This document shows positions 35,481 to 45,886 of a stretch of DNA of 64,000 nucleotides, piece after piece. The stretch spans positions 124,001-188,000 of the forward strand of contig JBEWZL010000166.1 in assembly GCA_045837725.1 (NCBI GenBank), in the 5' to 3' direction. The notes beneath the pieces were generated by a model. That model worked only from the letters and a program-made list of their open reading frames with translations, was not told where the DNA came from and ran no database searches. This stretch comes from Vermamoeba vermiformis (Eukaryota; Tubulinea; Echinamoebida). Every line of letters begins with the position of its first letter. Within the stretch, counting starts at the first letter, position 1. A program made the position numbers and the translations under genes.

Positions 35481-38143
35481 ATGAGCGACTACAAGAAGGA
35501 GCAACGTCGGCTAGCTCTCGAACAAAAGAAAGCTAAGCTCGAGGAGATTAAAGAAAAGAATCGACGTCTTTCTTTGGCTCCTACAGGCAGCTCATCTGGA
35601 TCAAGTGCTGCATCACCATTACCTGATCTGCGCGATGCTGATTATCCTGGAAGAAAATCATTAGATTCATCTGTATTAGATGCATTGGGCACTGGTGATA
35701 TTAATGACTTGTTGAGCAAAATTGAATCTGTGCCTGTCATTAAAAGCAATACACCCACAGTCCTCGTCACCCCAATTGGAAAATAAATATACTGATGATG
35801 ATAGATCAAACAAAAATATTGAAAGGTAAGCTACAGATAATTAGATTATTATTTAGATTTTTTGGTGTTTTATTTTTCAATTTATTCCCACCGCTTTCTA
35901 TTGCAAGTTTAATATCAAAATATTATTCAAATAATAATTAATATATTTAGAGAGGAGAAAAAGAAAGAAATAAAATTATCAATTCAAGTTGGCGTTGTTC
36001 ACGTCGATATTCCGCCCAAGGTAATATTTAGATTAAAATCTATTATACGACCATATTTCATATCTTATTAAGACTATGAGAAATGGTTGTAATTTGATTT
36101 ACTAAATTTCATACGCTAAAGCAAAAATTGACTTGTCGGATCCATGTAGGAAGTTACAATGTACACGAAGGGCACACAAACAGTGCCTAGTCGTACCGAA
36201 GAGATGGGTACGAGCACAGATACTATTGAACAAACGCCAAATAAGCTAAGTAACACGCAACACCGAGATCTCGGATCGGCTGCGAAACGACTTGAGTTCC
36301 AACAACAAGAGCGCGAAGAAGAGGAGGCTAAGCAAGCTGACGAGGAGGCCAAAGAGGTCATTGAAGAAGTAGAAGAACACAAGAGCCAGGTAGTCAAGAC
36401 TGAGCTCGATCCAGAAGAAAAACGACAGATCATCGAGTCGAATGATTTCAAAGAATTCATATTCAAATCTGCGCGTATTGTCGAGCGTGCATTGTTATTA
36501 GAAGAAAACTATAATATTTTGAAGGACTATACTCGCGCTGCTAGCACAAGCCAGTACGTACTTGATAAAAAGCTCGATCCAATTTTCAAAAACTAATTTC
36601 ATATAAAATAATAACAGAGAAACAAATGAACAACACAACGTTACAGTACAATTAAGTTTGTACAATGAACGGTGGTGCAAACACAGATCAATCACTGATG
36701 TTGATTGGTCACGACACGTGAGTACTCGAGGATTTCGTGTTATTAGTACGGCTTAGTAATATTGTATTGGTTAGCACGAGGGATTGGTGGCCTCGTCGTA
36801 CACAACAGGCAACTCGACCACAGACCCTGATGGCTTGGTCTTGTTGTGGGACATCAATTCGCCGCTCAAAACTCCCGAGTTCATTTTCAATTGTCAGGTA
36901 CAGATTTCGCCCCTTAACAACCTCACACTCTATGTATTCTGTATTGTCGGTACTTACGATTCTTAATACAGTCTGCCGTCATGTCGGTGATGATGTGGCC
37001 GTTCTCGCCTACAGTAGTCATTGGTGGCACGTACTCGGGTCAAATTGTCCTGTGGGACATGCGTGCGAACAATCAGCCCGTGATGCGTTCACCGATCTCA
37101 TCCGTCGGACACACGCACCCTGTTTATTGCTTGAATGTCGTTGGCTCCACTAAGGCCAATAACATCGTGTCTGTCAGCACTGACGGTCGCATGGCCGTGT
37201 GGAGCTTGGAGAAGTTGACTCAGCCGCAAGAAGTGTTGGAGTTGCACAGCAAGCAAAAGATGGGTGCTTCAACGGCTGTTGCTGTCACTGCTCTTGCCTT
37301 CCAGCCTGTAAGCCATATTATTTGTCGATTCCTTTTATTTTTTAACCTTACTGTTAGGGCGATGAAAACAAATTTTACGCTGGTTCAGAAGATGGCTCAG
37401 TGTACCTCGGATTCAGACACGGAAGGTAACGTCATATTATGAATCGTTTCGTTGATCTAACGGTGTTTGAACTAACAGCAAGAGCGGCATTATGGATCGA
37501 AGCACGGGACACTACGGCCCTGTCAGCTCAATCTCCATGCACCCACAACTCCCGAACGTGTTCTTGACATCTTCTGTCGACTGGACTTGCAAAGTGTGGA
37601 ACTATAAGGTGCGTACAGGTGTTACAATAGCGTTGGTTGGTTCGTCAATTAACGCGTAACTTCAGACCTCGACGAAGCCTGTCTACTCATTCGAAGACTT
37701 TGGTGACTATGTCTACGATATTAGATGGTAGGTCTTGACACTCTCAATACGCAGGAAGCTAATCAATGCAATAATAGGTCACCCAAGCACCCTGCTCTGT
37801 TCGCAACTGCGGATGGCAACGGTGTTGTAGATTTGTGGAACTTGAACAAGGATACTGAAGTAAGGAATTCAACCAATTATTAACAATTACTAAAATATAT
37901 ATTGTCTAGGCACCCGTTGCTAAGAAGCAAGTCTCAGAAAAGGCCGTCAATCGCATGTGTTGGAATCCAGACGGCAAGAAGCTGCTGACCGGTGATAGCT
38001 CTGGTGTACTTAATGTGCTCGATATCGGCGAGCTTGCTGTGCCCGAGACTGATGAATTGGCACGATTGGAAAGGACATTGGCCGATCTGGAACTGTTGAC
38101 AAAAGAAGTCGTCGATGAGCAGTCAAGCAGCACCCAAATTTAA
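35481..38143 (+). CDS. DYNC1I: Cytoplasmic dynein 1 intermediate chain
   Basis: The N-terminus [20 protein letters not shown], then EEIKEKNRR, is the p150-dynactin/NudE-binding coiled-coil start of this family. Middle motifs are [12 protein letters not shown] (light-chain-binding TQT type) and [20 protein letters not shown] (compare EEKQQILHSEEF in animals). The WD40 propeller runs from [15 protein letters not shown] through [89 protein letters not shown] and [20 protein letters not shown], ending at 38143. The protein links dynein heavy chain to light chains and dynactin for minus-end microtubule transport. Oddity: the first coding exon closes at AAA-TAA-A (near 35783), while the +1 frame continues with [18 protein letters not shown] into the next exon. 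It needs either a frame shift or a 25-31 nt intron ending ACCCACAG. Confidence 0.92.
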
Positions 38144-38331
38144 TGAATAAACGCTTTAAAGGTCAAAAACAATCTTTGTTACACGAGGAGGGTAATACTG
38201 CGATGAGTTGTGGTTATGTCTTGTGACGTCTTTACGGTGCATTGAAATGCAGTTCCCGCCAAAAAAAAAGTTTTCGCTTTTGAATTTTTTTGACCGTTAT
38301 GATTTTAATTTAATTTCTGTTGAACACCACA

Positions 38332-39158
38332 ATGGCTTTGGCTGTCGATAACTTCGCGGAGCTTAAGGACCTCCTTTTGGACGCTGCTAACTTTATGCAA
38401 GTTACGACCGAGCGTACTTACTGGAGCGAGACTCGCAGATTGCAAACCTTGATCAACGATCTGCAACAAAAGAAATTGCAATCAATCAAAGACGAGCGCG
38501 ATGGTAATATTTTATTATTGTTAATTATTGAATTGGTTATTAAAGATTTATTTTAGAACTCCAAGAGAGATTAGCTCGCGCTGAAAAAGCAGCGCAACGA
38601 AAAGATCCAAATGTGTTTGCGCAAACAATGAACGGGCTGAAGTCCGACGAAAAATTACTTCGCGATTCTATCGACGAATTACAAGAGGAGATCAAGTACG
38701 TACCTTTTGAAATTTTATTTATTGTTCCGGCTTGTCATTAACGGTATTATTTTAGGAAGCACCAAGACCTCGTGGAGCGATACAAAAAGCAACTTGATGA
38801 TATAGAGCGAAGATTAATTCAAATTGAAGATCAAACCAACACAGATTTGGCAAACCAAAAGTAAGCGGTCTCGTTTTAAACTAGTTTGTGCTAACTAACC
38901 GTACAATTGTAGGCACAAAGTTAAATTATTGATGAATGGAACTAGCGTCCGATTTGATTTCACAGCTGGAGATAAGATCCAAGGAGGTAAGTTTGCCGTT
39001 GCACTTAACTGGATCTCTATTGAGTTTCTAATTTTTTTCATTTCATAGTTGTATTGACTGGTAGCGCGGTAAAGCCCTTCGAATTTGATGCCGCTCAATC
39101 CCGCAGTGAAGTCGCTGACAATCTGTGGAATATGATCGGTGCCGCTCACGGCTTGTGA
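38332..39158 (+). CDS. SPC24: Kinetochore protein Spc24-like
   Basis: Five exons. ATG at 38332 (MALAVDNFAELKDLLLDAAN). A long coiled coil (RTYWSETRRLQTLINDLQQK..ELQERLARAEKAAQRKDPNV..KHQDLVERYKKQLDDIERRL) leads into a small C-terminal globular domain: KLLMNGTSVRFDFTAGDKIQ then GVVLTGSAVKPFEF, and SEVADNLWNMIGAAHGL at the end. This arrangement, with the '..F.vd..s.......LW..ig' ending, fits Spc24 of the Ndc80 complex, which joins microtubules to the inner kinetochore through its globular head. The family is fast evolving, so Spc25 or another coiled-coil kinetochore subunit remains possible. It follows the dynein gene on the same strand after about 190 bases. Confidence 0.6.
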
Positions 39159-39353
39159 GATCGATTAAGACGAAGTAAGATTCGTTTACTTATCGGTCTA
39201 CGACTATGTAATAATTGGTTTGTAAATTATAAATTAATGTTAAAACGCTCTCTTCAGAAGATTAGTGTTGTAAGGTTTGAACTAATTTCGCACAAAAGCT
39301 CACAAATTTAATTCGGTATAACGTCGTATTGACTGCGCCCTTAAAGGTGAATT

Positions 39354-40979
39354 TTATAGTGACCAATCAGGTTCGTCTGCGCGGAACTCCACGTGACATT
39401 TCAAGTCGTGTGGTAGTGGCACTGGTTTGCCGAAGACATTCAGTACCGATAGTTGTGTCAGACGCCGTAAATTTTCGATTTCCTCTTCGTAAAAGTTCCC
39501 TCGTGAATGAAGTCCAGGAATTGTTAGCACGTGGAGATTAGAATTGTCCGTCAGACTTGAAAAGATTTTGCCTGCAAACTGTTCGTTAGCTAAGGATAGT
39601 TGAATGACGTGGTCCTGACCTGCTTGATCCATTTCCGTTCGATGGATGCAAAGTTCTCGCAAGTTGCTGAGTTGTGAATAAACAGCGGTGAGTTCGTACA
39701 ATGGTTCAGGAAGCGTTACGAGTGCTAGTCTCGTTAATTGCGTTGCTTTAGCTAAGAGGCGAGCGTGCTGAGCGGTCAAGTTCATGCCGCATACAGCCAA
39801 GTCCTTTAACGACGGCAGACTGGCCTCTCGCAGCAAATCAACGTCATGGTGGAACACAGCTCTCGTGAGCCTAGTGCAGTCTTTCAAGTCCACACGATGG
39901 GACAGTTCGACTTGCTCAAGTGTGCTCTTGGACGACAACCTCCCGACGTACCGGTGCTTGAGACTGAGTCGCGTCAGTCGAGTGAACGGCAGAATGTCTT
40001 CTTCCCGGAGATCGTTCGCCCATTCACGAATGGTTAGGGCCACCAAATTGGGCAGCTCCGCTAACGTACGCAAAAATGTCGGCGACGGGTTTTTGACATC
40101 TAACAATCTAATCGACGTTAAATGCTTCATTTTTAGCACATTCAAAGCGTCGGGTTCCATAGCTCCGTGCATGCTCAGCTCGCGGAGATTGGTCAAGTGA
40201 CTAAATATAGGACTAGGAGAATAGTGATAGAAATATACCGCCAACGAAAATGACCGAAGTTGAGTGAGAGTTTCAAGACCAGAGACTACGCAAATGAATT
40301 AGTAATATGTTTTAAAGTATTGGTATTGCGTGTACTTGTTTTGCGGTGTTGCCCAAGATTAGCAGGGTTGATTATAGTCAACGAGGTCAAATTCGATAAT
40401 GACGGCAGTATTACTTCAGACAAGTTATTGTTCATTATAGATCCACCGAGGTCTAGCACGAGTGACTGCAAGCGCGTCAGTTCGGGTAACAAGTCGGGCA
40501 CAAGTTCACCAAAAGTTGCAACTGTTAAGTGTTTGAGACGTGTTTGATGCTCGAATAGTTCCTTGCATAATGGTCGTAATGTTTCAGCGGTTTCGACAGA
40601 AAGGCGTTCGGACACAAAGGTTCTCCAGTGGCAGATTCTTGCAAAGAGAAACGAAATTTTGAAACGCCGTAAGCTTAGCAAAGGGCATGTCTATAGATAT
40701 AATCAATTTGCTATGCCATACTGTATTTCGCATAAGTTTTGAGGTCCTTGCAAGGCTGTAAACAAAAATTCTTTTAAAATTCAGTAAATATTTAAAATAT
40801 TGTAGTTTACCTTCGTACCTACCACAATCACGACATTTTAGTCGTGCAAATATTAGTAATTTAATATCTGTTGGAAGTGCATTAATTGGGTCAGGAGTTG
40901 GATCAAGATCCAATCGAGCTTTTTTGGAGTTTAGTTGGTTATTTTCGAGTTCTGCCTCCTCCGCGTTTCGTTTGGCCAT
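39354..40979 (-). CDS. F-box / leucine-rich-repeat protein, with apparent frameshift
   Basis: ATG at 40979: MAKRNAEEAELENNQLNSKK, then PINALPTDIKLLIFARLKCR, an F-box-like start interrupted by a 60-nt intron. Leucine-rich repeats follow: LKHLTVATFGELVPDLLPEL, LQSLVLDLGG, LTSLTIINPANL, LRELSMHGAMEPDALNVLKM, LVALTIREWANDLREEDILP, LTRLALVTLPEPLYELTAV, LRELCIHRTEMD and LHVLTIPGL. TAA at 39354. F-box/LRR proteins choose substrates for SCF ubiquitin ligases. The frame breaks near 40580-40680: ..LCKNLPLENLCVRTPF runs to TGA, while the repeat region continues one base on (SERLSVETAETLRPLCKELF). No intron with GT-AG fits. It is a recent pseudogene, a base error or a recoded site. LRR units are about 24-26 residues and only loosely regular. 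Confidence 0.75.
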
Positions 40980-41398
40980 TGTGCTATTGATAATCATCCA
41001 AAACATGACTGTTGCACAAAACAAAAAAAAATCAACCTGAATGAAAATGAAATCCGACAACAACCCAAGCACAAGTACAGTGATATTGCGACAATACCAT
41101 GATTGAATAGTCGAGGAGCTATTGAAAGCATCTGAGATCGCTTTTAAAGGGTAACAAAAATTGTAAGTTTCATTTGTTGTAAACAAATATTCAGCGTTTA
41201 CTATTATAAATCATTGAATTTCCTTGAAAAGGCCACTATTACAAGCCCTTATTGTTTTTAAGCATTAATTATCGGGAAAATGCGCAGAACGATATTTCTC
41301 AAACAAACCACAGGGCTATTTTAGTTGCAAAAATTATTTCTAATTTTTCGTATCATTATAGTAATAACCACAAGTGCGGCACTACCAAATTTTTCAAG

Positions 41399-42493
41399 AT
41401 GGAAGATCTAGTTTTCTCAACGCGAGATGCCAACGAGTATTATTACGCTCGTTCCAATTGCAAAGAAGCTGAAGAACTCAGGCAGCATATACAAGGATTG
41501 TACGGCTTGACATCCACCGATGTGGTTGACTTAGCGCCATCTGGAATGGGTGCAATATCAGCAGTTTTCCACATATTATCTCAACGGGCAATTACAAGAG
41601 CCAAAGATCCTTCGCGTGGTCTCTCTATTATCTACGACCAGGAGCTGTATTGCGATACTCCAGCGCTATTTTCTCTGATCCAAAGCCTCCACGAGCCCCA
41701 CATCCAGCTCGTAAAGACAGATTGCACCAACATTGCAGCCATGCGCAAAGAAATTCAGATGCAGCGTGACGCCCATCAAGGGAATACGATCGTCGTATTT
41801 GCGGAGTCTTGCTCCAATCCAACAGGCAGAATATTTTCCTTCGAACACGTGGATCGGCTAAAGAAGGACTTTGACGGCTCGCAGCTGTACTTTGTGATCG
41901 ATAATACTTGGACCACGGCACTGGGCATCAATCCGTTTGATTACAATGTCGATGTAGTCGTTGAGAGCTGCACCAAGTACCTCAGTGCAGGCCGGGCTAT
42001 TGGCGGTGTCGTGTTGAGTCCGTTGTCTGACTTGATGGATGACATTCGCAAGTGGCGCCGCGTCAATGGCATTCACGTCAGCATCGCCAACACGACCGAG
42101 ATTCTGACTGGAATTCAAGACTTGCGCTCTCGAATGCCTGCCGCAAGCAACAACTGCATGGAACTGATGCGAGCCTTGGCTGCCAAAGGTGTTGAACTGA
42201 CGCATCCGTGCGTGGGCGAGCATCCGTCGCGGGCAAGGAACAAGAAACATGGCCTGCTTCAGTTTGCACCGCCAATATTCGTAGCCAAGGTCCGCGCTAT
42301 TTCAAAAACTCAACTTAAAAAGAAAGTATTGGCGATGAAGCATGTAGAATGGAAAACGTCGTATGGATCTGCCATGTTTCGAATAGATTCTTATCCTGCA
42401 GTTCACGATGGCTTCACTCTGATTCGCATCGCAGCTGGTTATGGCGACATCGATATTGCAAAAGTCGCGGAGGAGCTGCAGGTGCTGCTTTGA
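41399..42493 (+). CDS. PLP-dependent Cys/Met-metabolism family enzyme (cystathionine gamma-synthase/lyase-like)
   Basis: A single exon of 364 residues, ATG at 41399 (MEDLVFSTRDANEYYYARSN). Family features: LAPSGMGAISAVFHILSQ (cofactor-phosphate Ser/Gly region), IYDQELYCDTPALFSLI (Tyr stacking on PLP), ESCSNPTGRIFS, FVIDNTWTTALGINPFDYNV (the Asp that pairs with the pyridine N) and the Schiff-base Lys in VVESCTKYLSAGRAIGGVV. These enzymes make or split cystathionine, or handle related sulfur amino acids. The exact reaction cannot be read. The C-terminal third (..GFTLIRIAAGYGDIDIAKVA) is family-like. With no introns in an intron-rich region, and next to two intronless SDR genes, acquisition from bacteria is plausible. 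The frame is open further up (to 41252), but that part is low in family similarity. Confidence 0.8.
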   Translation: MEDLVFSTRDANEYYYARSNCKEAEELRQHIQGLYGLTSTDVVDLAPSGMGAISAVFHILSQRAITRAKDPSRGLSIIYDQELYCDTPALFSLIQSLHEPHIQLVKTDCTNIAAMRKEIQMQRDAHQGNTIVVFAESCSNPTGRIFSFEHVDRLKKDFDGSQLYFVIDNTWTTALGINPFDYNVDVVVESCTKYLSAGRAIGGVVLSPLSDLMDDIRKWRRVNGIHVSIANTTEILTGIQDLRSRMPAASNNCMELMRALAAKGVELTHPCVGEHPSRARNKKHGLLQFAPPIFVAKVRAISKTQLKKKVLAMKHVEWKTSYGSAMFRIDSYPAVHDGFTLIRIAAGYGDIDIAKVAEELQVLL

Positions 42494-42898
42494 ACTGACT
42501 AGCCAAGACGCAGAAATTTAATCGCTGCAGTCCTCGCAATTTGATTGCTTTGCTTTGGCCATTCGAGAGTGACATCAGCGCCGACAATAGAATATGTTGA
42601 TCTTTTTAAAGCTAGGACTTGAATGACAACAGATCAGATCTGATCGTTATCTCGTTACAGCGCAAGACGGTCACATTACAACGGCACTAAGTTTGAATAA
42701 TTAAATAAATGGATTGCCGCGGCGAAAGAAATCTCCCATCACTCTAAGATCCGGAAAAATGGAAATTCGGCGCCAAGATCAATTTCTCCTTTTCTCCTTG
42801 TCGACAATATTTAAAGACAACAAACACGTACTTGAATTTCAACATAAGAACAAGCAAAGAACAACATATAAATATCATCAACCAAGCGATTATTAGCA
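42494..42898. other. Intergenic region with a 14-bp GATC palindrome
   Basis: About 400 bases between the PLP enzyme and SDR 1. It contains the perfect palindrome GATCAGATCTGATC at 42632-42645 and, at 42748-42766, GATCCGGAAAAATGGAAAT. The latter recurs in inverted orientation upstream of SDR 2. No gene seen. Confidence 0.5.
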
Positions 42899-43792
42899 AT
42901 GTCAGCTCCGAAAGTCTACTTCATTACTGGATGCTCAACCGGATTGGGTCGGTCATTCGCGGAATACTTCCTCAAAGCCAATCAGAAAGTGGTAGTTACT
43001 GCTCGAAACGTATCCAAAGTCTCCAACTTCGAAAAGGACTTCCCGAACACTGCCTTGGCTTTGGCTCTCGATGTCACCAACGAGAATTCAGTGAACGACG
43101 CTGTTGAACAAGCTCTCAAAAAGTTTGGACGCATTGACGTGCTGATTAACAATGCCGGCTACGGTCAGTTTGGACCCTTGGAAGAGATTTCGAAAGAGAA
43201 GATTCACGAGCAAATGGACACAAACTTCTTCGGTGTCATCAATGTCACTCAACGAGTGCTGCCAATCATGCGTCAACAGAAGAGTGGTCACATCATTCAA
43301 ATCAGCTCCGTCGGCGGTCAAATAGCTTATCCTGGCTTTGGACTGTACCACGCAAGCAAGTGGGCTATTGAAGGACTCTCTGAAGCTCTGGCCAAAGAAG
43401 TCGCTGCCTTCAATGTGCACGTCACAATTGTTGAACCTGGCTCGTTCAAGTCAGCATTTGTAGACCGTTCATTTGATGAAACGGAGATCTCGTTCAAGAA
43501 TCCAGAATACGAAGCGAGCGCTGGTGCTTTGGTCAAGATTGGTCAAGCTATTAGAGGTCATGAACCCGGCAACCCTTGGAAGGCCGCAGCAGCCATCCAC
43601 AAAGTCGTCGAGTCTGAGAAGCCTCCTCTTCGTCTTCCTCTTGGCGAGGACGCGGTCATTGCCATCATCAAGAAGAAGAAAGATCAGATGGCTGAGCTCG
43701 AGGAGTGGCGTCAAGTGAGCTTGTCAACTGATTTTGACACTTTGACCGATGTCGGAAAGGCTATCAAAGCTCAACTTGCAGCTCAAATGTAA
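42899..43792 (+). CDS. Short-chain dehydrogenase/reductase, tandem copy 1
   Basis: A single exon of 297 residues. Classical SDR motifs: the cofactor loop TGCSTGLGRSFAEYF (TGxxxGxG) at residues 11-25, TARNVSKVSNF with an Arg after beta-2 that favours NADP(H), NNAGYGQFG (NNAG), the catalytic Ser in IQISSVGGQIAYPG and YHASKWA (YxxxK). The substrate is unknown; closest in style to the bacterial 'oxidoreductase, SDR family' proteins with VVEPGSFKSAF. The C-terminal IIKKKKDQMAELEEWRQVSL is basic and acidic. It is a tandem paralogue of the next gene, with long near-identical blocks (for example EISKEKIHEQMDTNFFGVIN). Intronless, hence probably transferred and then duplicated (inference). Confidence 0.9.
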   Translation: MSAPKVYFITGCSTGLGRSFAEYFLKANQKVVVTARNVSKVSNFEKDFPNTALALALDVTNENSVNDAVEQALKKFGRIDVLINNAGYGQFGPLEEISKEKIHEQMDTNFFGVINVTQRVLPIMRQQKSGHIIQISSVGGQIAYPGFGLYHASKWAIEGLSEALAKEVAAFNVHVTIVEPGSFKSAFVDRSFDETEISFKNPEYEASAGALVKIGQAIRGHEPGNPWKAAAAIHKVVESEKPPLRLPLGEDAVIAIIKKKKDQMAELEEWRQVSLSTDFDTLTDVGKAIKAQLAAQM

Positions 43793-44226
43793 ATACCCGA
43801 ATAAAGTGCAGTTCAATTTATGCAAGTGTTTCTGTTTTGCGTTAATAGGAAGTAGTCGGATTCGTAAAACTCCAGCGGTCTCTGCTCCGTGTAAACTACA
43901 TGCAATCTCATTTACGAATCTTTGCTTGATCAAACAAAGAGTAGTATAATGCGCAAGCCTTAAGTGTATGAGTGCCTGTCAAATGGCCGCCGTAACTTTT
44001 AGATCCCTGCACGGGGAGTAAAGCATGCTTGTCTCGAACTTGCATTAAAGTTCCAATTCGGAATGATTGCTTCAAAGCGCCGCCTTTGATGAAATCTAAC
44101 TCTAAATTTTCCGATCGGCAAAAAGGCATTTTTGAGTATTTCTCCATTTCTCCGGATCCAAAAAGATTTAATGTCACAATACAATTATTATTTTAAAAAT
44201 CCATTGTAAGCATTACAACGCATACT
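43793..44226. other. Spacer between the two SDR genes
   Basis: About 430 bases. At 44139-44160 it carries, on the minus strand, GGATCCGGAGAAATGGAGAA, the inverted counterpart of the GATCCGGAAAAATGGAAAT string upstream of SDR 1. An open frame on the minus strand (43908-44177) has no family signature and is not called as a gene. Confidence 0.4.
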
Positions 44227-45117
44227 ATGTCAAGCCAAAAAGTCTACTTCATCACCGGATGCTCAACGGGATTGGGTCGTGCATTCGCGGAATACTTCCT
44301 CAAAGCCAACCAGAAAGTGGTAGTTACCGCTCGAAATATATCAACAATCGCTAATTTCGAACGGGATTATCCAACCACGGCATTGACTTTGGATCTGGAC
44401 GTAACGAACGAAATTTCAACGGAGAGAGCTGTCAAAAAAGCTATTGAAAGATTTGGACGCATTGACGTGCTAATTAACAATGCAGGGTACAGTCAAATTG
44501 GACCCTTAGAAGAGATTTCGAAAGAGAAGATTCACGAGCAAATGGACACAAACTTCTTTGGTGTCATCAATGTCACTCAACGAGTGCTGCCAATCATGCG
44601 TCAACAGAAGAGTGGTCACATCATTCAAATCAGCTCTGTCGGCGGTCAAGTAGCACACCCTGGTTCATCTATCTATCATGCCAGTAAGTGGGCTGTTGAA
44701 GGACTCTCTGAAGCTCTGGCCAAAGAAGTCGCTGCCTTCAATGTGCATGTCACAATCGTTGAACCTGGCTCGTTCAAGTCTGCCTTTGCAGACCGTAAAT
44801 TTGAAGAAGTGATCTCGTTTAAGAACCCCGAGTACGAAGCTAGTATTAGACAGATCTTCAAGATTGGTCAAAGCATTAGAGGTCACGAGTTTGGTGACCC
44901 TTCTAAAGCAGCAGCAGCCATCCACAAAGTCGTCGAGTCTGAGAAGCCTCCTCTTCGTCTTCCTCTCGGCGAGGACGCTGTCATTGCCATCATCAAGAAG
45001 AAGAAGGATCAGATGGCAGAGCTCGAGGAGTGGCGTCAAGTGAGCTTGTCAACTGATTTTGACACTTTGACTGATGTCGGTAAGGCTATCAAAGCTCAAC
45101 TTGCCGCTCAATTGTAA
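44227..45117 (+). CDS. Short-chain dehydrogenase/reductase, tandem copy 2
   Basis: A single exon of 296 residues, ATG at 44227 (MSSQKVYFITGCSTGLGRAF). It has the same catalytic set as copy 1: TGCSTGLG, TARNIST, NNAGYSQIGPLEEIS, IQISSVGGQVAHPG and YHASKWAVEG. Differences cluster in the segments at residues 45-80 and 205-240 (for example RDYPTTALTLDLDVTNEIST, EASIRQIFKIGQSIRGHEFG), which surround the substrate pocket in SDRs. The blocks between them are close to identical at the base level to copy 1, so either duplication is recent or conversion continues. The different pocket suggests a shifted substrate (inference). Confidence 0.9.
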   Translation: MSSQKVYFITGCSTGLGRAFAEYFLKANQKVVVTARNISTIANFERDYPTTALTLDLDVTNEISTERAVKKAIERFGRIDVLINNAGYSQIGPLEEISKEKIHEQMDTNFFGVINVTQRVLPIMRQQKSGHIIQISSVGGQVAHPGSSIYHASKWAVEGLSEALAKEVAAFNVHVTIVEPGSFKSAFADRKFEEVISFKNPEYEASIRQIFKIGQSIRGHEFGDPSKAAAAIHKVVESEKPPLRLPLGEDAVIAIIKKKKDQMAELEEWRQVSLSTDFDTLTDVGKAIKAQLAAQL

Positions 45118-45189
45118 ATATCCGAATAAAGTGCAATTCAAGCATCATTTATCGCAAGGGTTTAGGTCCAGTGCATTAGTCGGAAGAGC

Positions 45190-45720
45190 TTATATATAAT
45201 AGTAGGTCGTCGCTGCCAAATTAATCTGAGACGGAGAGATACCTAAACATTGAGCAACCTTAAGTCTTCGTTTTGTGGAGAGCACTTCAGTTTCTTCATC
45301 ATCCGTTACATAGCCAGAGTCATACTCTTTAATCAAGGCCAAGCTTTTTTGAGCATTCCAGGTATTAATTTCATTAGTGCCCGGTATTCTATCGTTAGCA
45401 GCGACAATTAACATTGCGATTGTCGGATACTGCAAATCACCAGGCATCACTTTCTCTTTTCCGTTTGCATCCATAATTGGGACTTTTTCGAGCACCTCGT
45501 TTTTGCCCTTCAAGCTATTGCTCATTTTGGCCAACCTTGAATTTAAAGATTGTTAGAATTAATTAACAATTTAAAAAATCCATACCTACATTATTTTTTG
45601 CTGGAGTTCAATACGTAGCTTATCGTTAATGGGCTTCAATTGTTCATTTAATATTGTTCTTATTTGTTCGTTAAATAAGTTCTTTATTTGCTCCAAGGTT
45701 ACAGGGTGTTGCTCTGCCAT
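45190..45720 (-). CDS. Small two-exon protein of unknown family
   Basis: Exon 1 (from ATG at 45720) reads MAEQHPVTLEQIKNLFNEQI, then RTILNEQLKPINDKLRIELQ and QKI, a likely coiled coil. A GT-AG intron (..AT|GTAGGTATGG to TTCAAG|G) joins it to MLAKMSNSLKGKNEVLEKVP, then PGDLQYPTIAMLIVAANDRI and KVAQCLGISPSQINLAATTY followed by YYI (TAA at 45190). About 150 residues. The N-terminal helix plus a compact second half with PTIAMLIVAAND and an acidic loop (DSGYVTDDEETEVL) reminds me of small proteins linked to mobile elements or expanded families in fungi and protists, but I cannot name it. A T24A6 run lies upstream, between this gene and the next. Confidence 0.55.
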
Positions 45721-45814
45721 TGTTTTCTCTTATTCAAAACAAAACGGAATGAAAAAAACAAAGCCTTGTTAAATTTCACGTTTTTTCCGTTATTGCCCAA
45801 AGTTCGGTTTCACG

Positions 45815-45844
45815 TTTTTTTTTTTTTTTTTTTTTTTTAAAAAA
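45815..45844. repeat. T24A6 homopolymer run
   Basis: Twenty-four T followed by six A, about 95 bases upstream of the 45720 start and 43 bases from the end of the USP gene. It directly follows TTTCACG, which also precedes a shorter T run about 40 bases earlier (near 45775). Such tracts exclude nucleosomes in promoters (general knowledge). Confidence 0.8.
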
Positions 45845-45886
45845 TAAAGGGAGTCAGTAGTATCTGATTAATATAATACACGTGTT

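Noticed and set aside
43088-43420. Antisense frames in the SDR genes
   Set aside because: Both SDR copies give the same antisense frames because their sense strands are similar. They are by-products of SDR codon use.
43908-44177. Minus-strand 89-residue frame between the SDR genes
   Set aside because: No family signature, no supported start context, and it overlaps the presumed SDR 2 promoter.
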